The position numbers and the translations under genes are program-made. Under the pieces are notes generated by a model. That model was not told where the DNA came from, searched no databases, and saw only the letters and a list, made by a program, of their open reading frames with translations. A stretch of DNA of 41,468 bases from Hymenobacter rubripertinctus (GTDB lineage Bacteria > Bacteroidota > Bacteroidia > Cytophagales > Hymenobacteraceae): NCBI RefSeq assembly GCF_003583925.1, contig NZ_QYCN01000004.1:145366-186833 (forward strand). The letters run 5' to 3'. Position 1 is the first letter of the stretch. Every line of letters begins with the position of its first letter. Of the stretch, positions 19,023-29,066 are shown piece by piece.

Positions 19023-19757
19023 ATGATTGTCAACTACGTTCCTACCGGCTGGCAGATTATCTACCAGCAGGCCCACGCCCTGCTGGCCGCCCAGCTGTTG
19101 CACCAGTGGCCACCTTTCCTGCCCCTCGATCAGTGGGTGGGGCTGCTGGCCGCCGTGGCCCAGCACGACGACCAGCAGCCCCACTGGACCGGCCACTACG
19201 GCCTGACGCCCGCCGGCGCGCCCGCCAACTTCACGATGCAGCCGTTTTCCCTGGAGCAGGCCACCGGCGTTCTGCGGGCCGCCCGTTTCCAGGGCCGCTG
19301 GCGCAGTTTGCTCACCAGCCTGCACCTGAGCACGCTCCACGAAACCCTGCGCGGCGAAGACCCGGAGATTAACGCCTTCCTCGACGAGCAGCGGGCCAGC
19401 CAGCAACAGTGGCGGCGGGAACTCGAAATCAAGAAGACCGAAGCCGACCAGGCCTACGCCCTGCTGCACTGGTGCGATCGGCTCAGCCTCATCCTCTGCC
19501 GCCACGAAGTGCCGGAAATGGGCCGGGCCCTGGAAATCTACCAGGGTCCCAACGGCCAGACCCACAAAATCCGCCAGCCTGCTCCCGAGGGGCCATTTCT
19601 CATCGAGCCCTGGCCCTTCCGCGAAAAGCAGTTCACCGTCAGCGTAGAAACCACCGTGCTCCATCAGCTCCAGTTTCAGAACGACGCCGAGCTGGCCGCT
19701 GCCCTGCACGAAGCGCCCATTGAAATGCTGAAGTGGGAGTTGAGAAGTGAGAAGTGA
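19023..19757 (+). CDS. DUF3891-family protein
   Basis: A 244-residue soluble protein with the marks of DUF3891: GWQIIYQQAHALLAAQLLHQW near residue 9, VAQHDDQQPHW near 45, and LLHWCDRLSLILCR near 147. The conserved His/Asp residues (H18, H48, D49, D50, W149, D151) suggest a metal-binding helical protein of HD-like type, though no enzyme activity is established for the family. The final residues, ELRSEK, are encoded by a GAGAAGT heptamer repeat, and the stop codon lies inside it. Confidence 0.85.
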   Translation: MIVNYVPTGWQIIYQQAHALLAAQLLHQWPPFLPLDQWVGLLAAVAQHDDQQPHWTGHYGLTPAGAPANFTMQPFSLEQATGVLRAARFQGRWRSLLTSLHLSTLHETLRGEDPEINAFLDEQRASQQQWRRELEIKKTEADQAYALLHWCDRLSLILCRHEVPEMGRALEIYQGPNGQTHKIRQPAPEGPFLIEPWPFREKQFTVSVETTVLHQLQFQNDAELAAALHEAPIEMLKWELRSEK

Positions 19758-19793
19758 GAAAGAAGTCATTCCCTCATCCCCTCATCCCTTCAT
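19742..19793. repeat. Short GAGAAGT and CCCTCAT tandem repeats between convergent genes
   Basis: GAGAAGT occurs twice followed by a partial third copy (19742-19760). After ten bases, CCCTCAT-type units (19771-19793) run up to the stop codon of the gene on the minus strand. The element overlaps the 3' end of the DUF3891 gene and fills the gap, as the other heptamer arrays in the window do, but with a different sequence. Confidence 0.7.
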
Positions 19794-20629
19794 CACCGCT
19801 TCTCGACCGGCTGGGGGTTTTGCATGAGGCCGGCGGGCACGGTGGTGCTGGCCGAAATATGGCCCAGCCCCCGGCCATCCTTGCCGTCGGAGCGGTCGGA
19901 GGCCAGGCGAATGGGGCCGTATTGCTGATAGCCAGTCCAGTGGCGGCGGAAAGCGGGTTGGGCGTCGGTGGCTTTGGGGAAGTAGGCCCACTCCTCCACC
20001 AGGTTGGTCTGGGGGTTGATGAGCACCTCGTACTTGTTGTCGGGCGTCACGCCCACGTTTTTGAAGGTCATGTTCAGCACCTCGGCGGGCGTGCCGTCCA
20101 GCAGCTTGCCCGCTCCCTGGTAGGTGAGCGTAACGCCGGAATCCTTGAGCTTGAAAGGCAGCAGCAGCCACCAGGAGTTGTTCACCCAGATGGGATACAT
20201 CTTGCTGAGCAGCTTCTCGCCGTCGGGCGTGGCCGAGATGTCGCGGCCGGCGCGGTAGGCTTTGCCCTGCCGGGTACCCAGGTTGTACACGGCCACGGTG
20301 CTGTCCTTCTGCCAGCGAAAGTCGCCGGTTTGCTTGTCCCAGAGTTGGTAGGAGCCGTCGAGGAAGTCCCAGCCCAGCAGGCGGGTTTGCTGCCAGGCGG
20401 AGTAGCCGCCCATGGCCCCCATCACCTGGTCGGCCAGGGCAATGGCGCGGGCGTCGGAGCCGGCCGCATCGAAGCCGGGGGCCGCTGGATACGTACCGCC
20501 AGCCAGGACTGCGGCGGGCAGGAGCGCGCCCGATTTAGCCGCCGCAGTGGTAGCGGATTGGGGTTGGCAGGCGCCCAACGAGCCCAGCGAGCCCAACAGG
20601 ATACCTAGTGAAAAGCGAAAAGCGCGCAT
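19793..20629 (-). CDS. Exported lipoprotein, DUF6503-like
   Basis: A 278-residue protein with a lipoprotein signal MRAFRFSLGILLGSLGSLGAC (Cys21). After an Ala-rich linker, a first helix (ALADQVMGAMGGYSAWQQTR) is followed by alternating strands such as GKAYRAGRDISATPDGEKL, WWLLLPFKLKDSGVTLTYQG and YEVLINPQTNLVEEWAYF. This resembles the half-barrel of the LolA/LolB lipoprotein-sorting superfamily as seen in DUF6503 proteins of Bacteroidota. Such proteins may bind lipids or lipoproteins, but no role is shown. The ATG at 20629 begins the signal; an in-frame start at 20659 would add ten residues. Confidence 0.7.
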   Translation of the reverse strand: MRAFRFSLGILLGSLGSLGACQPQSATTAAAKSGALLPAAVLAGGTYPAAPGFDAAGSDARAIALADQVMGAMGGYSAWQQTRLLGWDFLDGSYQLWDKQTGDFRWQKDSTVAVYNLGTRQGKAYRAGRDISATPDGEKLLSKMYPIWVNNSWWLLLPFKLKDSGVTLTYQGAGKLLDGTPAEVLNMTFKNVGVTPDNKYEVLINPQTNLVEEWAYFPKATDAQPAFRRHWTGYQQYGPIRLASDRSDGKDGRGLGHISASTTVPAGLMQNPQPVEKR

Positions 20630-20784
20630 AGTAGCAAACGAAAAAAGAACGGAAACCAATTCCGGACCAACCAGCCCGGCGACGCTGGTCCCTACGCAAA
20701 AGAACAGGTTTTCGCCTACCTGACCGAACGCCCGGCCAATCCGGCCCGTACTAACATCTCCTTACGTTTCCGAAAAACCGCCTC

Positions 20785-21756
20785 ATGGCCCAACATTACC
20801 GCTTTAAAGACGTCGTTGGCATTTTCAAGTCAACGGCCGCTCAGTTCATGGTCAACAACTCCTTTCGCCACGCGGCGGCGTTGTCCTACTACACTATCTT
20901 CTCGCTGCCGCCATTGCTGCTGATCGTCATCACGGTGGCCAGCGCCGTGTACGGGGGCGAGGCGGTTACGGGCCAGGTCTATGGCCAGTTGCGCGGGATT
21001 GTAGGCCCCAGTTCGGCCGAGTTTCTGCAAAACAGCATTGCCGAGTTTACGATCAAACAACGCGGGACCGTATCAACGATTATTGGCCTGGGCACTCTGG
21101 TTTTCGCGGCTACCACTTTCTTTGTCACGCTTCAGGAGAGCATCAACGACATCTGGAACCTGAAGGTGAAAACCACTGGCGTAGGCATCGGGCAGTTTCT
21201 CAAGCAACGGTTTCTCTCCTTCGGCCTGATCCTGAGCGTGGCCCTGCTGCTGCTGATTTCCTTCGTTATCAGCGCCGTGTTAAGCGTGTTCACCAACCAG
21301 CTGCAACAATGGTTTCCCGAAATTGGCGTGCTGGCTATCAAGCTCGTCGATTTTGTGCTCTCGCTAGGCGTCACCACCCTGCTCTTCGCCCTCATCTACC
21401 GCTTCCTGCCCGATGCCATCATCCGGTGGCGCGACGTGGGTGTGGGGGCCTTTATCACGGCGGCCCTGTTCGTGCTGGGCAAGTTTTTGATTGCCTTCTA
21501 CATCTCGAAATCTGACCCCGGCTCGGCCTTCGGAGCCGCCGGCTCGGCCATCGTGCTGCTGCTCTGGATCAACTATTCCTCCCTTATCGTCTTCTTCGGG
21601 GCCGAGTTTACCCAAGAATTTGCCGATGCTTTCGGCCAGAAAGTCCAGCCCAAAGCCCACGCCGTGCGCATCGAAACCCGGGAACTTCCGCGCGAGGAAG
21701 ACGCCGCTGCCATTGCCACCGGCCGGCCACATGCGGAAGGCAAGTGGCGCAAGTAG
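20785..21756 (+). CDS. YihY/BrkB-family inner-membrane protein
   Basis: A 323-residue protein with six transmembrane helices and the standard YihY/virulence-factor-BrkB layout: RHAAALSYYTIFSLPPLLLI near residue 28, LGTLVFAATTFFVTLQESIND near 97, an ILSVALLLLISFVIS helix near 150, and the C-terminal block GSAIVLLLWINYSSLIVFFGAEFTQ near 253. The family was once called RNase BN by mistake and its true function is not settled. An Ala/Arg-rich tail of about 45 residues lies in the cytoplasm. A near-consensus -7 box (TACGTTTC) lies 15-22 bases before the ATG. Confidence 0.93.
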   Translation: MAQHYRFKDVVGIFKSTAAQFMVNNSFRHAAALSYYTIFSLPPLLLIVITVASAVYGGEAVTGQVYGQLRGIVGPSSAEFLQNSIAEFTIKQRGTVSTIIGLGTLVFAATTFFVTLQESINDIWNLKVKTTGVGIGQFLKQRFLSFGLILSVALLLLISFVISAVLSVFTNQLQQWFPEIGVLAIKLVDFVLSLGVTTLLFALIYRFLPDAIIRWRDVGVGAFITAALFVLGKFLIAFYISKSDPGSAFGAAGSAIVLLLWINYSSLIVFFGAEFTQEFADAFGQKVQPKAHAVRIETRELPREEDAAAIATGRPHAEGKWRK

Positions 21757-21916
21757 AAAGTCTGAAATTCTATCACTATTTACTCACCCGCTCTCCTTTT
21801 CACGGAGTTCAAAGGGCGAACCGGACGCATGTTTCCTACCCAATAGCCCCCGCTTCAAAGTCTGATTTCGCCTGATTCTGGTTGCCGCTGCACGAGGATA
21901 CCGCCGGACAAACCCT

Positions 21917-21924
21917 TACGTTTG
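21917..21924 (+). promoter_or_regulatory. -7 promoter element of the outer-membrane barrel gene
   Basis: TACGTTTG matches the TAnnTTTG consensus exactly and lies 36 bases before the ATG at 21960. No good -33 element was seen at the usual distance. Confidence 0.45.
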
Positions 21925-21959
21925 ACCATCCTATCTACTCACCGTCAGCTACCAACCCA

Positions 21960-23162
21960 ATGAAAGGTCGATTTTTACCCGGTGCCTTGGGGGCCATCTG
22001 CCTGCTGGCCGTTCAGGCCCGGGGCCAGGATGTTCCTGCCCGCGTGCTTACCATCAGCCCGGTGGTCGGGGAGGTGATTGATGCCCGGGAAAAAGCCACT
22101 TACGGCCTGTTTCCCACCTTTTCAGCCAACGACTTTCAGGAAGCCCGCTTTTATCAGAACCTGAGCGCCGATAGCGCCGTGCACCTGCGCGTGCAGCTCC
22201 GGGATGGCCGGGTAGTGCTGCGCCCCCACACCAGCGCCGAGCTGAGTGCCGTGCGCCAGACCATCGAAACCCGCCGGCGGGAACTGGCCGCGGCACCAGC
22301 TGCTCCGGTCGCCGGCGTAGAAGCTGCCGCCGACTCGGTCGGGCGGCGTTTCCGCGTAACGCTGCGGACCGGCACTGCCTTCGATGGCGAAATGACGGCC
22401 CGCCGCCCCCGGCAACTGGAGTTTCTGACCAAGGACCTGGGCGTGGTGCTGGTGGAGCGAGCCAACATTCTGCGGCTGCAAGAGCTTAACTCGGAGCTAG
22501 CGAAGCGGCCCGCCAACTGGTACGACATCGGCAACGGCAGCCGCCTGTTTTTCGCGCCCACCGCCTGGGGCCTGCGCGAGGGCGAAGGGTACTTGCAGGA
22601 TATCAGCCTGTACTTCCTGGGAGCCAACTACGGCATAACCGACAATTTTTCCATGGGGGGCATGGTGTCGATGTTGCCGGGCCTGCCGCTGCGCAACCAG
22701 TTTCTGGCCCTCACGCCTAAGTTCTCGGCCCAGATTGCGGAAAAATGGCACGTCGGGGTTGGGGCACTCTACTTGCGCGTGCCTGATTTTGATCTGACCG
22801 ATACCTCGTACGGGGTGGGGTTGCTGTACGGAACGGCAACGTACGGCTCGGCCGACAACAACCTCACGGCCGGTCTGGGTTATGGGTTTGCCGGGGGCAA
22901 CATTGGCAGTACGCCCGTGCTACAACTCGGGGGCCAGAAGCGCATCAGCCGCCGCGTTTCGCTCATCACCGAGAACTACATTATTGCCAACAGCAGCGCC
23001 GGTATGGGCGGTTTGTACGGGGCCAAAATCAACTGGAAACGCACCAGTCTGGGCCTGGCGGCAGCCTATGTCATTCCCTACGAAGGCGACTATGCTGTTT
23101 CTAGTTACGTCGTTCCGGTTTTCATCGACTTTACCTTCCGGTTTGGAAAGCCGACCCGTTAG
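21960..23162 (+). CDS. Outer-membrane beta-barrel protein with N-terminal stress/SH3-like region
   Basis: A 400-residue exported protein with a signal peptide (MKGRFLPGALGAICLLAVQARG). Residues 25-190 hold a helical and strand region that includes RFRVTLRTGTAFDGEMTARRPRQLEF, reminiscent of a small barrel domain. From about residue 195 to the end there are alternating strands ending in aromatic residues (ISLYFLGANYGITDNFSMGG, FAGGNIGSTPVLQLGGQKRI, VVPVFIDFTFRFGKPTR) as in outer-membrane beta-barrels of about 10-12 strands. The ATG at 21960 starts the signal. The ligand or substrate is unknown, and no partner gene is obvious. Confidence 0.75.
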   Translation: MKGRFLPGALGAICLLAVQARGQDVPARVLTISPVVGEVIDAREKATYGLFPTFSANDFQEARFYQNLSADSAVHLRVQLRDGRVVLRPHTSAELSAVRQTIETRRRELAAAPAAPVAGVEAAADSVGRRFRVTLRTGTAFDGEMTARRPRQLEFLTKDLGVVLVERANILRLQELNSELAKRPANWYDIGNGSRLFFAPTAWGLREGEGYLQDISLYFLGANYGITDNFSMGGMVSMLPGLPLRNQFLALTPKFSAQIAEKWHVGVGALYLRVPDFDLTDTSYGVGLLYGTATYGSADNNLTAGLGYGFAGGNIGSTPVLQLGGQKRISRRVSLITENYIIANSSAGMGGLYGAKINWKRTSLGLAAAYVIPYEGDYAVSSYVVPVFIDFTFRFGKPTR

Positions 23163-23241
23163 GCCTGGGTTCAGGCCAGCGAAGCGCCGCGAGTAGGGTA
23201 TTGCGGCGGCGGTCTGGGGGCCGCCCCGGCGTAAGGGCAGG

Positions 23242-23658
23242 TTAGTCGCGGTGCTTGCCTTTGTGCCGGCCTTTTCCTTTGCCCTTGATTTTGCCGCGCC
23301 ACTGGAGCGGCCACTGCTGCGCCACAGGCCGCGCTTCGGATTTACCGGCAGTAGTAGCCTCCCCACCGCTGAGTTGGAGCCGGCCGCTGCTGTTGCGCGC
23401 TACAGCGGCCACCTCGCCCAGCATGCTGCACCCCTGCCCGTCGCGCAGCTCCGTGCGGCGACCATCCGCCTCCATTATCCAGCCGTCGCGCGTTACGCGG
23501 CGGCCGTTGGGCAGCTGCACATCATGCGGCATGGGCCGGACTTCGCCGTTCCTGATCAGAAACACCGTGCCGTCGAGCCGTTGAAAACCGTCGTTGGCCT
23601 GGGCCGAAACCAAGTGGGACAAGCAGAAGAAACCCCAGAAAAGCAGGCAGAAACGCAT
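23242..23658 (-). CDS. Small exported protein with a basic tail (DUF6799-like)
   Basis: A 138-residue protein with signal peptide MRFCLLFWGFFCLSHLVSAQA. The mature part carries two copies of a short motif, GFQRLDGTVFLIRNGEVRPM (about residues 25-44) and LPNGRRVTRDGWIMEADGRR (about 50-69), matching the repeated G.V...G....L...G units of DUF6799. The C-terminus is a 17-residue Lys/Gly/His-rich tail, GKIKGKGKGRHKGKHRD, that could bind acidic polymers or metal. Function is unknown. The ATG at 23658 begins the signal. Confidence 0.7.
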   Translation of the reverse strand: MRFCLLFWGFFCLSHLVSAQANDGFQRLDGTVFLIRNGEVRPMPHDVQLPNGRRVTRDGWIMEADGRRTELRDGQGCSMLGEVAAVARNSSGRLQLSGGEATTAGKSEARPVAQQWPLQWRGKIKGKGKGRHKGKHRD

Positions 23659-23775
23659 AATATACCAGTAACAGTTCGCAACCACCGGAGCAGCGGCCCT
23701 TGCATACGGCCGCGCCGGACCGGAGTTGGCAGGGCCGGCGCAAGAGCCGCAAAGCTCTCGATAGGCCCCGCATAA

Positions 23776-23808
23776 ACGGCCCCGCTATCCAACGGATAGC
23801 GGGGCCGT
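23776..23808 (-). terminator. Rho-independent terminator between convergent-side genes
   Basis: ACGGCCCCGCTATCC pairs perfectly with GGATAGCGGGGCCGT around a 3-base loop. The plus strand continues with TTTTCTT. On the minus strand the stem lies 29 bases after the rlmN start-to-stop region ends at 23837, so it probably ends rlmN transcription before the small basic exported-protein gene at 23658. Confidence 0.75.
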
Positions 23809-23836
23809 TTTCTTGCCCTTGGGTGCATTGGTCGCC

Positions 23837-24913
23837 TTAGGCAGCGGCTTCCTCCGGCTTCTGCTTCACGGCCAGCTGCCCGCAGGCGGCGTCAATGTCT
23901 TTGCCCCGGCTGCGGCGTAGGTTGGTTTGCACGCCCCGGTCGGCCAGATACTTGTGGAAGGCCATCAGCTTGGCCTCGCCGGTATTCTTGTAATCGGCGT
24001 TTTCGATGGGGTTGTATTCGATGAGGTTCACCTTGCAGGGCAGCCACTTCGAAATCTGAAATAGCTCCTCGGCGTCCTGGAGCGTGTCGTTGAAGCTCTC
24101 GAACACAATGTACTCGTAGGTCACCTTGCGGCCGGTGGCCTGGTGGTAGTACTTGAGCGCCTCCTCCAACGCCGCCAGCGAGTTGGCCTCGTTGATAGGC
24201 ATGATTTCGTTGCGCTTGGTGTCATTGGGCGCGTGCAGGCTTAAGGCGAGGTTGGCCTTCACGCCATCGTCGGCCAGCTTCTTGATCATCTTGGCAATGC
24301 CGGCCGTGCTGATGGTGATGCGGCGCGGGGCCATGTTCAGGCCGTCGGGGGCGGTGATGCGCTCAATGCTTTTCACCACGTTGGCGTAGTTGAGCAGGGG
24401 CTCGCCCATGCCCATGTACACGATGTTGGTGAGCGGCGTGCCGTACTGGCTTTCGCACTGCTCCCGGATGCGCACCACCTGGTCGTAAATCTCGGCCGCC
24501 TCCAGGTTGCGCTTGCGGTCCATGTAGCCCGTAGCGCAGAACTTGCACGTCAGCGAGCAGCCCACCTGCGACGAAATACAGGCCGTCATGCGCGTATCGT
24601 GGGGGATGAGCACACCCTCCACCACGTTGCCATCGTAGAGCCGAAACGCCGATTTAATGGTACCGTCGGTGCTCAGCTGCTGGTCCTGCACCTGCACACC
24701 ATTGATGACGAAATAACGAGCCAATAGCTCACGGGTGGCCAGGCTGATGTTGTTCATTTCCTCAAACGTGCCCGCCGTATTCTTCCACAGCCACTCGCTC
24801 ACCTGCTTGGCGCGGAACGGTTTTTCGCCGTGCTCCACCATAAAGGCTTTGAGCTCGTCGGGGCTGATTTTGCGGATATCGCGCTTGGAAACTACGGGCA
24901 GTTCAATCATCAT
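23837..24913 (-). CDS. rlmN: 23S rRNA (adenine2503-C2)-methyltransferase, radical SAM
   Basis: RlmN methylates A2503 of 23S rRNA (and A37 of some tRNAs) using a radical SAM mechanism. The 358-residue length is typical. The 4Fe-4S cluster motif is C119-LxxC123-xxC126 in GCSLTCKFCATGYMD. Other marks are GEPLLNYANVV, the SAM-binding segment ITISTAGIAKMIKKL, and the late cysteine in DIDAACGQL, needed for the methyl transfer intermediate. The ATG-ATG at 24913 was chosen because a longer in-frame version would pass through the promoter. The -7 box ends only 5 bases from this ATG, so the mRNA may be leaderless. Confidence 0.97.
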   Translation of the reverse strand: MMIELPVVSKRDIRKISPDELKAFMVEHGEKPFRAKQVSEWLWKNTAGTFEEMNNISLATRELLARYFVINGVQVQDQQLSTDGTIKSAFRLYDGNVVEGVLIPHDTRMTACISSQVGCSLTCKFCATGYMDRKRNLEAAEIYDQVVRIREQCESQYGTPLTNIVYMGMGEPLLNYANVVKSIERITAPDGLNMAPRRITISTAGIAKMIKKLADDGVKANLALSLHAPNDTKRNEIMPINEANSLAALEEALKYYHQATGRKVTYEYIVFESFNDTLQDAEELFQISKWLPCKVNLIEYNPIENADYKNTGEAKLMAFHKYLADRGVQTNLRRSRGKDIDAACGQLAVKQKPEEAAA

Positions 24914-24917
24914 GGCA

Positions 24918-24925
24918 CAAAGATA
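24918..24925 (-). promoter_or_regulatory. rlmN -7 promoter element, next to the start codon
   Basis: TATCTTTG on the minus strand (24925-24918) is an exact -7 consensus. Only four bases lie between it and the ATG at 24913, so transcription would begin at or within a few bases of the start codon. Alternatively translation starts at a later in-frame ATG, for example MVEHGEKPF at about codon 25. Confidence 0.5.
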
Positions 24926-25032
24926 CAATGCCGGCCGCCTTTGTCGTGGGGTTTTCGTCCGGGCACGGGGCTCAACCGGCTGAACGTGAAAAAAGTGCCG
25001 GTTGGGAAAACGCCCGAACCCGTCCGCCGCAT

Positions 25033-25063
25033 TTTCGCGTCTCAATATTTCCGCCTACCTTGG
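25033..25063 (+). promoter_or_regulatory. Probable promoter of the thiamine operon
   Basis: TTT (25033-25035), a 20-base gap and TACCTTGG (25056-25063, one mismatch to TAnnTTTG) place the transcription start near 25070, which is where the TPP riboswitch begins. The agreement with the riboswitch supports the call. Confidence 0.45.
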
Positions 25064-25070
25064 CCCCATA

Positions 25071-25152
25071 AACTTTAGGGGTGTTCTGCCGCGCAGGACT
25101 GAGAAATACCCTTTGAACCTGATCCAGGTAATGCTGGCGAAGGGAAAAGTAA
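25071..25152 (+). promoter_or_regulatory. TPP riboswitch (THI element) of the thi operon
   Basis: The conserved THI-box parts are present in order: TAGGGGTG (P1/P2 start), CTGAGA (25099-25104), ACCCTTTGAACCTGATC (25108-25124), and GCTGGCGAAGGGAAA (ending near 25147). This aptamer binds thiamine pyrophosphate. It lies upstream of thiS and would reduce expression of thiS-C-D-E-G-H when TPP is abundant. Between it and thiS (25153-25237) no perfect rho-independent terminator was seen, so control of translation initiation at thiS is more likely, but this is an inference. Confidence 0.95.
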
Positions 25153-25237
25153 GCAGACCGGCCCCCGGTGGGTTCGTGGCGTGCGCCCCTACAGTTTATT
25201 GTTCCGACTTCCATCAACCTGCTAACCCGCTTGTTGC

Positions 25238-25441
25238 ATGACCCTGTTTGTCAACAATGAACCCCTGGAAGCTCCCCAGCCCCCCACCCTGGCCGCCACC
25301 ATCGAACTGCTGGCCCTCACGCCCCTGCGCGGCCTGGCCGTAGCTGTGAACGACGTGGTCGTAGCCCGCCCCGACTGGCCCGCCTGCCAACTCCGGGAGC
25401 ACGACCGGCTCACCATCATCCGCGCCACTCAGGGCGGATAA
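25238..25441 (+). CDS. thiS: Sulfur-carrier protein ThiS
   Basis: A 67-residue ubiquitin-like protein ending in the diagnostic Gly-Gly (IIRATQGG). The terminal glycine is adenylated and then thiocarboxylated, and delivers sulfur to the thiazole synthase ThiG. The sequence starts MTLFVNNEPLEAP and contains the LAVAVNDVVVARPDW strand pair typical of the family. It is first in the riboswitch-controlled operon. ThiF, which adenylates ThiS, is not found in this window. Confidence 0.95.
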   Translation: MTLFVNNEPLEAPQPPTLAATIELLALTPLRGLAVAVNDVVVARPDWPACQLREHDRLTIIRATQGG

Positions 25442-25485
25442 TAGCCCTGCCTTCAGAACGTCGTTCCAGAACCTCACCACAGAAC

Positions 25486-27502
<2,017 letters not shown>

Positions 27503-27510
27503 TGAAGAAA

Positions 27511-27653
27511 AGAACGTCATGCTGAGCGCAGCGGAGCGGAGTCGAAGCATCTCTACCGCTTCGTTGCAATCAGGAGTTAGCATTGCCGTAGAGATGCTTC
27601 GACTGCGGCTGCGCACCCTGGCTTGATTCGCCACATGCTCAGCATGACGTTCT
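27511..27653. repeat. REP-like palindrome between thiC and thiD
   Basis: Outer arms AGAACGTCATGCTGAGC (27511-27527) and its complement (27637-27653) are perfect. An inner pair, GTCGAAGCATCTCTAC (27541-27556) and GTAGAGATGCTTCGAC (27588-27603), is also perfect. The right side carries an extra segment, CCCTGGCTTGATTCGCCAC (about 27616-27634), that the left side lacks. The same segment is found in the copy at 12341-12482. It fills almost the whole 164-base gap between thiC and thiD. Confidence 0.88.
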
Positions 27654-27666
27654 CATACCCCAATCC

Positions 27667-28431
27667 ATGCCTCAACCACCCCGCCCCTACGTGCTTAGCC
27701 TCGCCGGTTTCGACCCCAGCGGCGGCGCGGGCCTGCTGGCCGACGGCAAGACGTTCGAGCAGCTCGGCGCCTACGGCTTCGGCGTGTGCACGGCCCTCAC
27801 GGTACAGACTGACGTGGCGTTTGAGCGCGTGAACTGGGTCCCGTTGGCCGACATCCAGGACCAGGCCCGGCCCCTGCTAACGCGCTTCCGGGTGGAATGG
27901 GCCAAAATCGGGCTGGTGGAAAACCTGCTGGAGCTGCCGAAGCTGCTGCAGTGGCTGCGGGCGCAAAACCCTGCTCTCGGCGTGGTCTGGGACCCGGTGC
28001 TGAAGGCCAGCGCCGGCTACGATTTTCATGCCGGTCCGCCCCCGGAGCTGGTGGCCGACATCTGCACCGGGCTGGCCCTGATTACGCCCAACCAGCCCGA
28101 AATGCGGCGCCTATGGCCGGCAGCACCTACCGCTCCCGAAGCCGCGGTGGCCGTCAGCCGCTTCTGTCCGGTGCTGCTCAAAGGCGGCCACGCCGACGGG
28201 GCCGAGGCCGTGGACGTGCTCTACCAGAACGGGCGGGTGGTAGCCGAATTTTCGGCCCCGCGGCTGGCCCACGGAGAGAAGCACGGCAGCGGCTGCGTGT
28301 TGTCGGCGGCTATTGTGGCGGGGCTGGCCCGGGGCGAGTCGTTGGTGGACGCCTGCCGCGCGGGCAAGGCCTACACGGCGCGGGTGTTGGCCAGCAACGA
28401 GACGCTGCTGGGGTATCATTTTCAGAACTGA
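27667..28431 (+). CDS. thiD: Hydroxymethylpyrimidine/phosphomethylpyrimidine kinase ThiD
   Basis: ThiD phosphorylates HMP and HMP-phosphate to give HMP pyrophosphate. The 254-residue protein has the ribokinase-like marks: SLAGFDPSGGAGLLADGKTF (residues 11-30), the VWDPVLKASAGYDF strand near 107, LITPNQPEM near 137, VLLKGGHADG near 167, and the anion hole HGSGCVLSAAI (206-216, Cys210). It starts after the repeat at 27511-27653 and ends 8 bases before thiE. Confidence 0.95.
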   Translation: MPQPPRPYVLSLAGFDPSGGAGLLADGKTFEQLGAYGFGVCTALTVQTDVAFERVNWVPLADIQDQARPLLTRFRVEWAKIGLVENLLELPKLLQWLRAQNPALGVVWDPVLKASAGYDFHAGPPPELVADICTGLALITPNQPEMRRLWPAAPTAPEAAVAVSRFCPVLLKGGHADGAEAVDVLYQNGRVVAEFSAPRLAHGEKHGSGCVLSAAIVAGLARGESLVDACRAGKAYTARVLASNETLLGYHFQN

Positions 28432-28439
28432 CGAAGCTT

Positions 28440-29066
28440 ATGTACATCAATACTCTTCACTACCTCACCGCCTCCCCGGCCCAAGCCGGGCTCGCCTGCA
28501 TGGGCGGCGCGCGGTGGGTGCAGTTGCGCCTGAAAGACGCGTCCTACGCCACGTGGAAGCAATTAGCACTGGCCATGCAGACCGTGTGCCGTCGCCACGG
28601 GGCCACGTTCATCCTCAACGACAACCCCAATTTGGCCTTGGAAATCGGGGCCGACGGGGTGCACCTGGGCCAGCAGGACATGCCGCCCGCCGAGGCGCGG
28701 GCGTTGCTGGGGCCGGATGTTATTATCGGGGGCACGGCCAACACCTTCGCGCAGATGGAGCAGTTGGTGGCGGCCGGGGTAGACTACATCGGGCTGGGGC
28801 CTTTGCGCTTCACCACAACCAAGGAAAAGCTGAGCCCGATTCTGGGCCTGGCGGGCTACGCACAAGTTCTGGCCCAGTACCGGGCCGCTGGTTTTACCAC
28901 GCCGGTTATTGGCATTGGGGGCGTGGGGCTGGCCGATGTGGCGGCGCTACGGGCCACGGGCCTGCACGGCGTGGCCGTAGCGGGGGCCATTGGTGCGGCC
29001 CCCGACCCCACAACGGCGGCGGCGCAATTCGTTGAACTTCTCGCTGAGTTGGTTCCTGCTGTATGA
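28440..29066 (+). CDS. thiE: Thiamine phosphate synthase ThiE
   Basis: ThiE joins HMP pyrophosphate and thiazole phosphate to give thiamine phosphate. The 208-residue TIM-barrel shows [10 protein letters not shown] (substrate Arg and Lys, near residue 27), [25 protein letters not shown] (near 59-83), the [10 protein letters not shown] phosphate loop (near 122), and [13 protein letters not shown] (near 153). The TGA stop overlaps the ATG of thiG in ATGA, so the two are probably translationally coupled. It is a single-domain protein, not fused to ThiD. Confidence 0.95.
   Translation: MYINTLHYLTASPAQAGLACMGGARWVQLRLKDASYATWKQLALAMQTVCRRHGATFILNDNPNLALEIGADGVHLGQQDMPPAEARALLGPDVIIGGTANTFAQMEQLVAAGVDYIGLGPLRFTTTKEKLSPILGLAGYAQVLAQYRAAGFTTPVIGIGGVGLADVAALRATGLHGVAVAGAIGAAPDPTTAAAQFVELLAELVPAV

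Noticed and set aside
17846..19033. 395-codon open frame on the minus strand opposite the glycosyltransferase
   Set aside because: Extremely Gln/Gly/His-rich and without motifs, while the plus strand encodes an orderly membrane protein.
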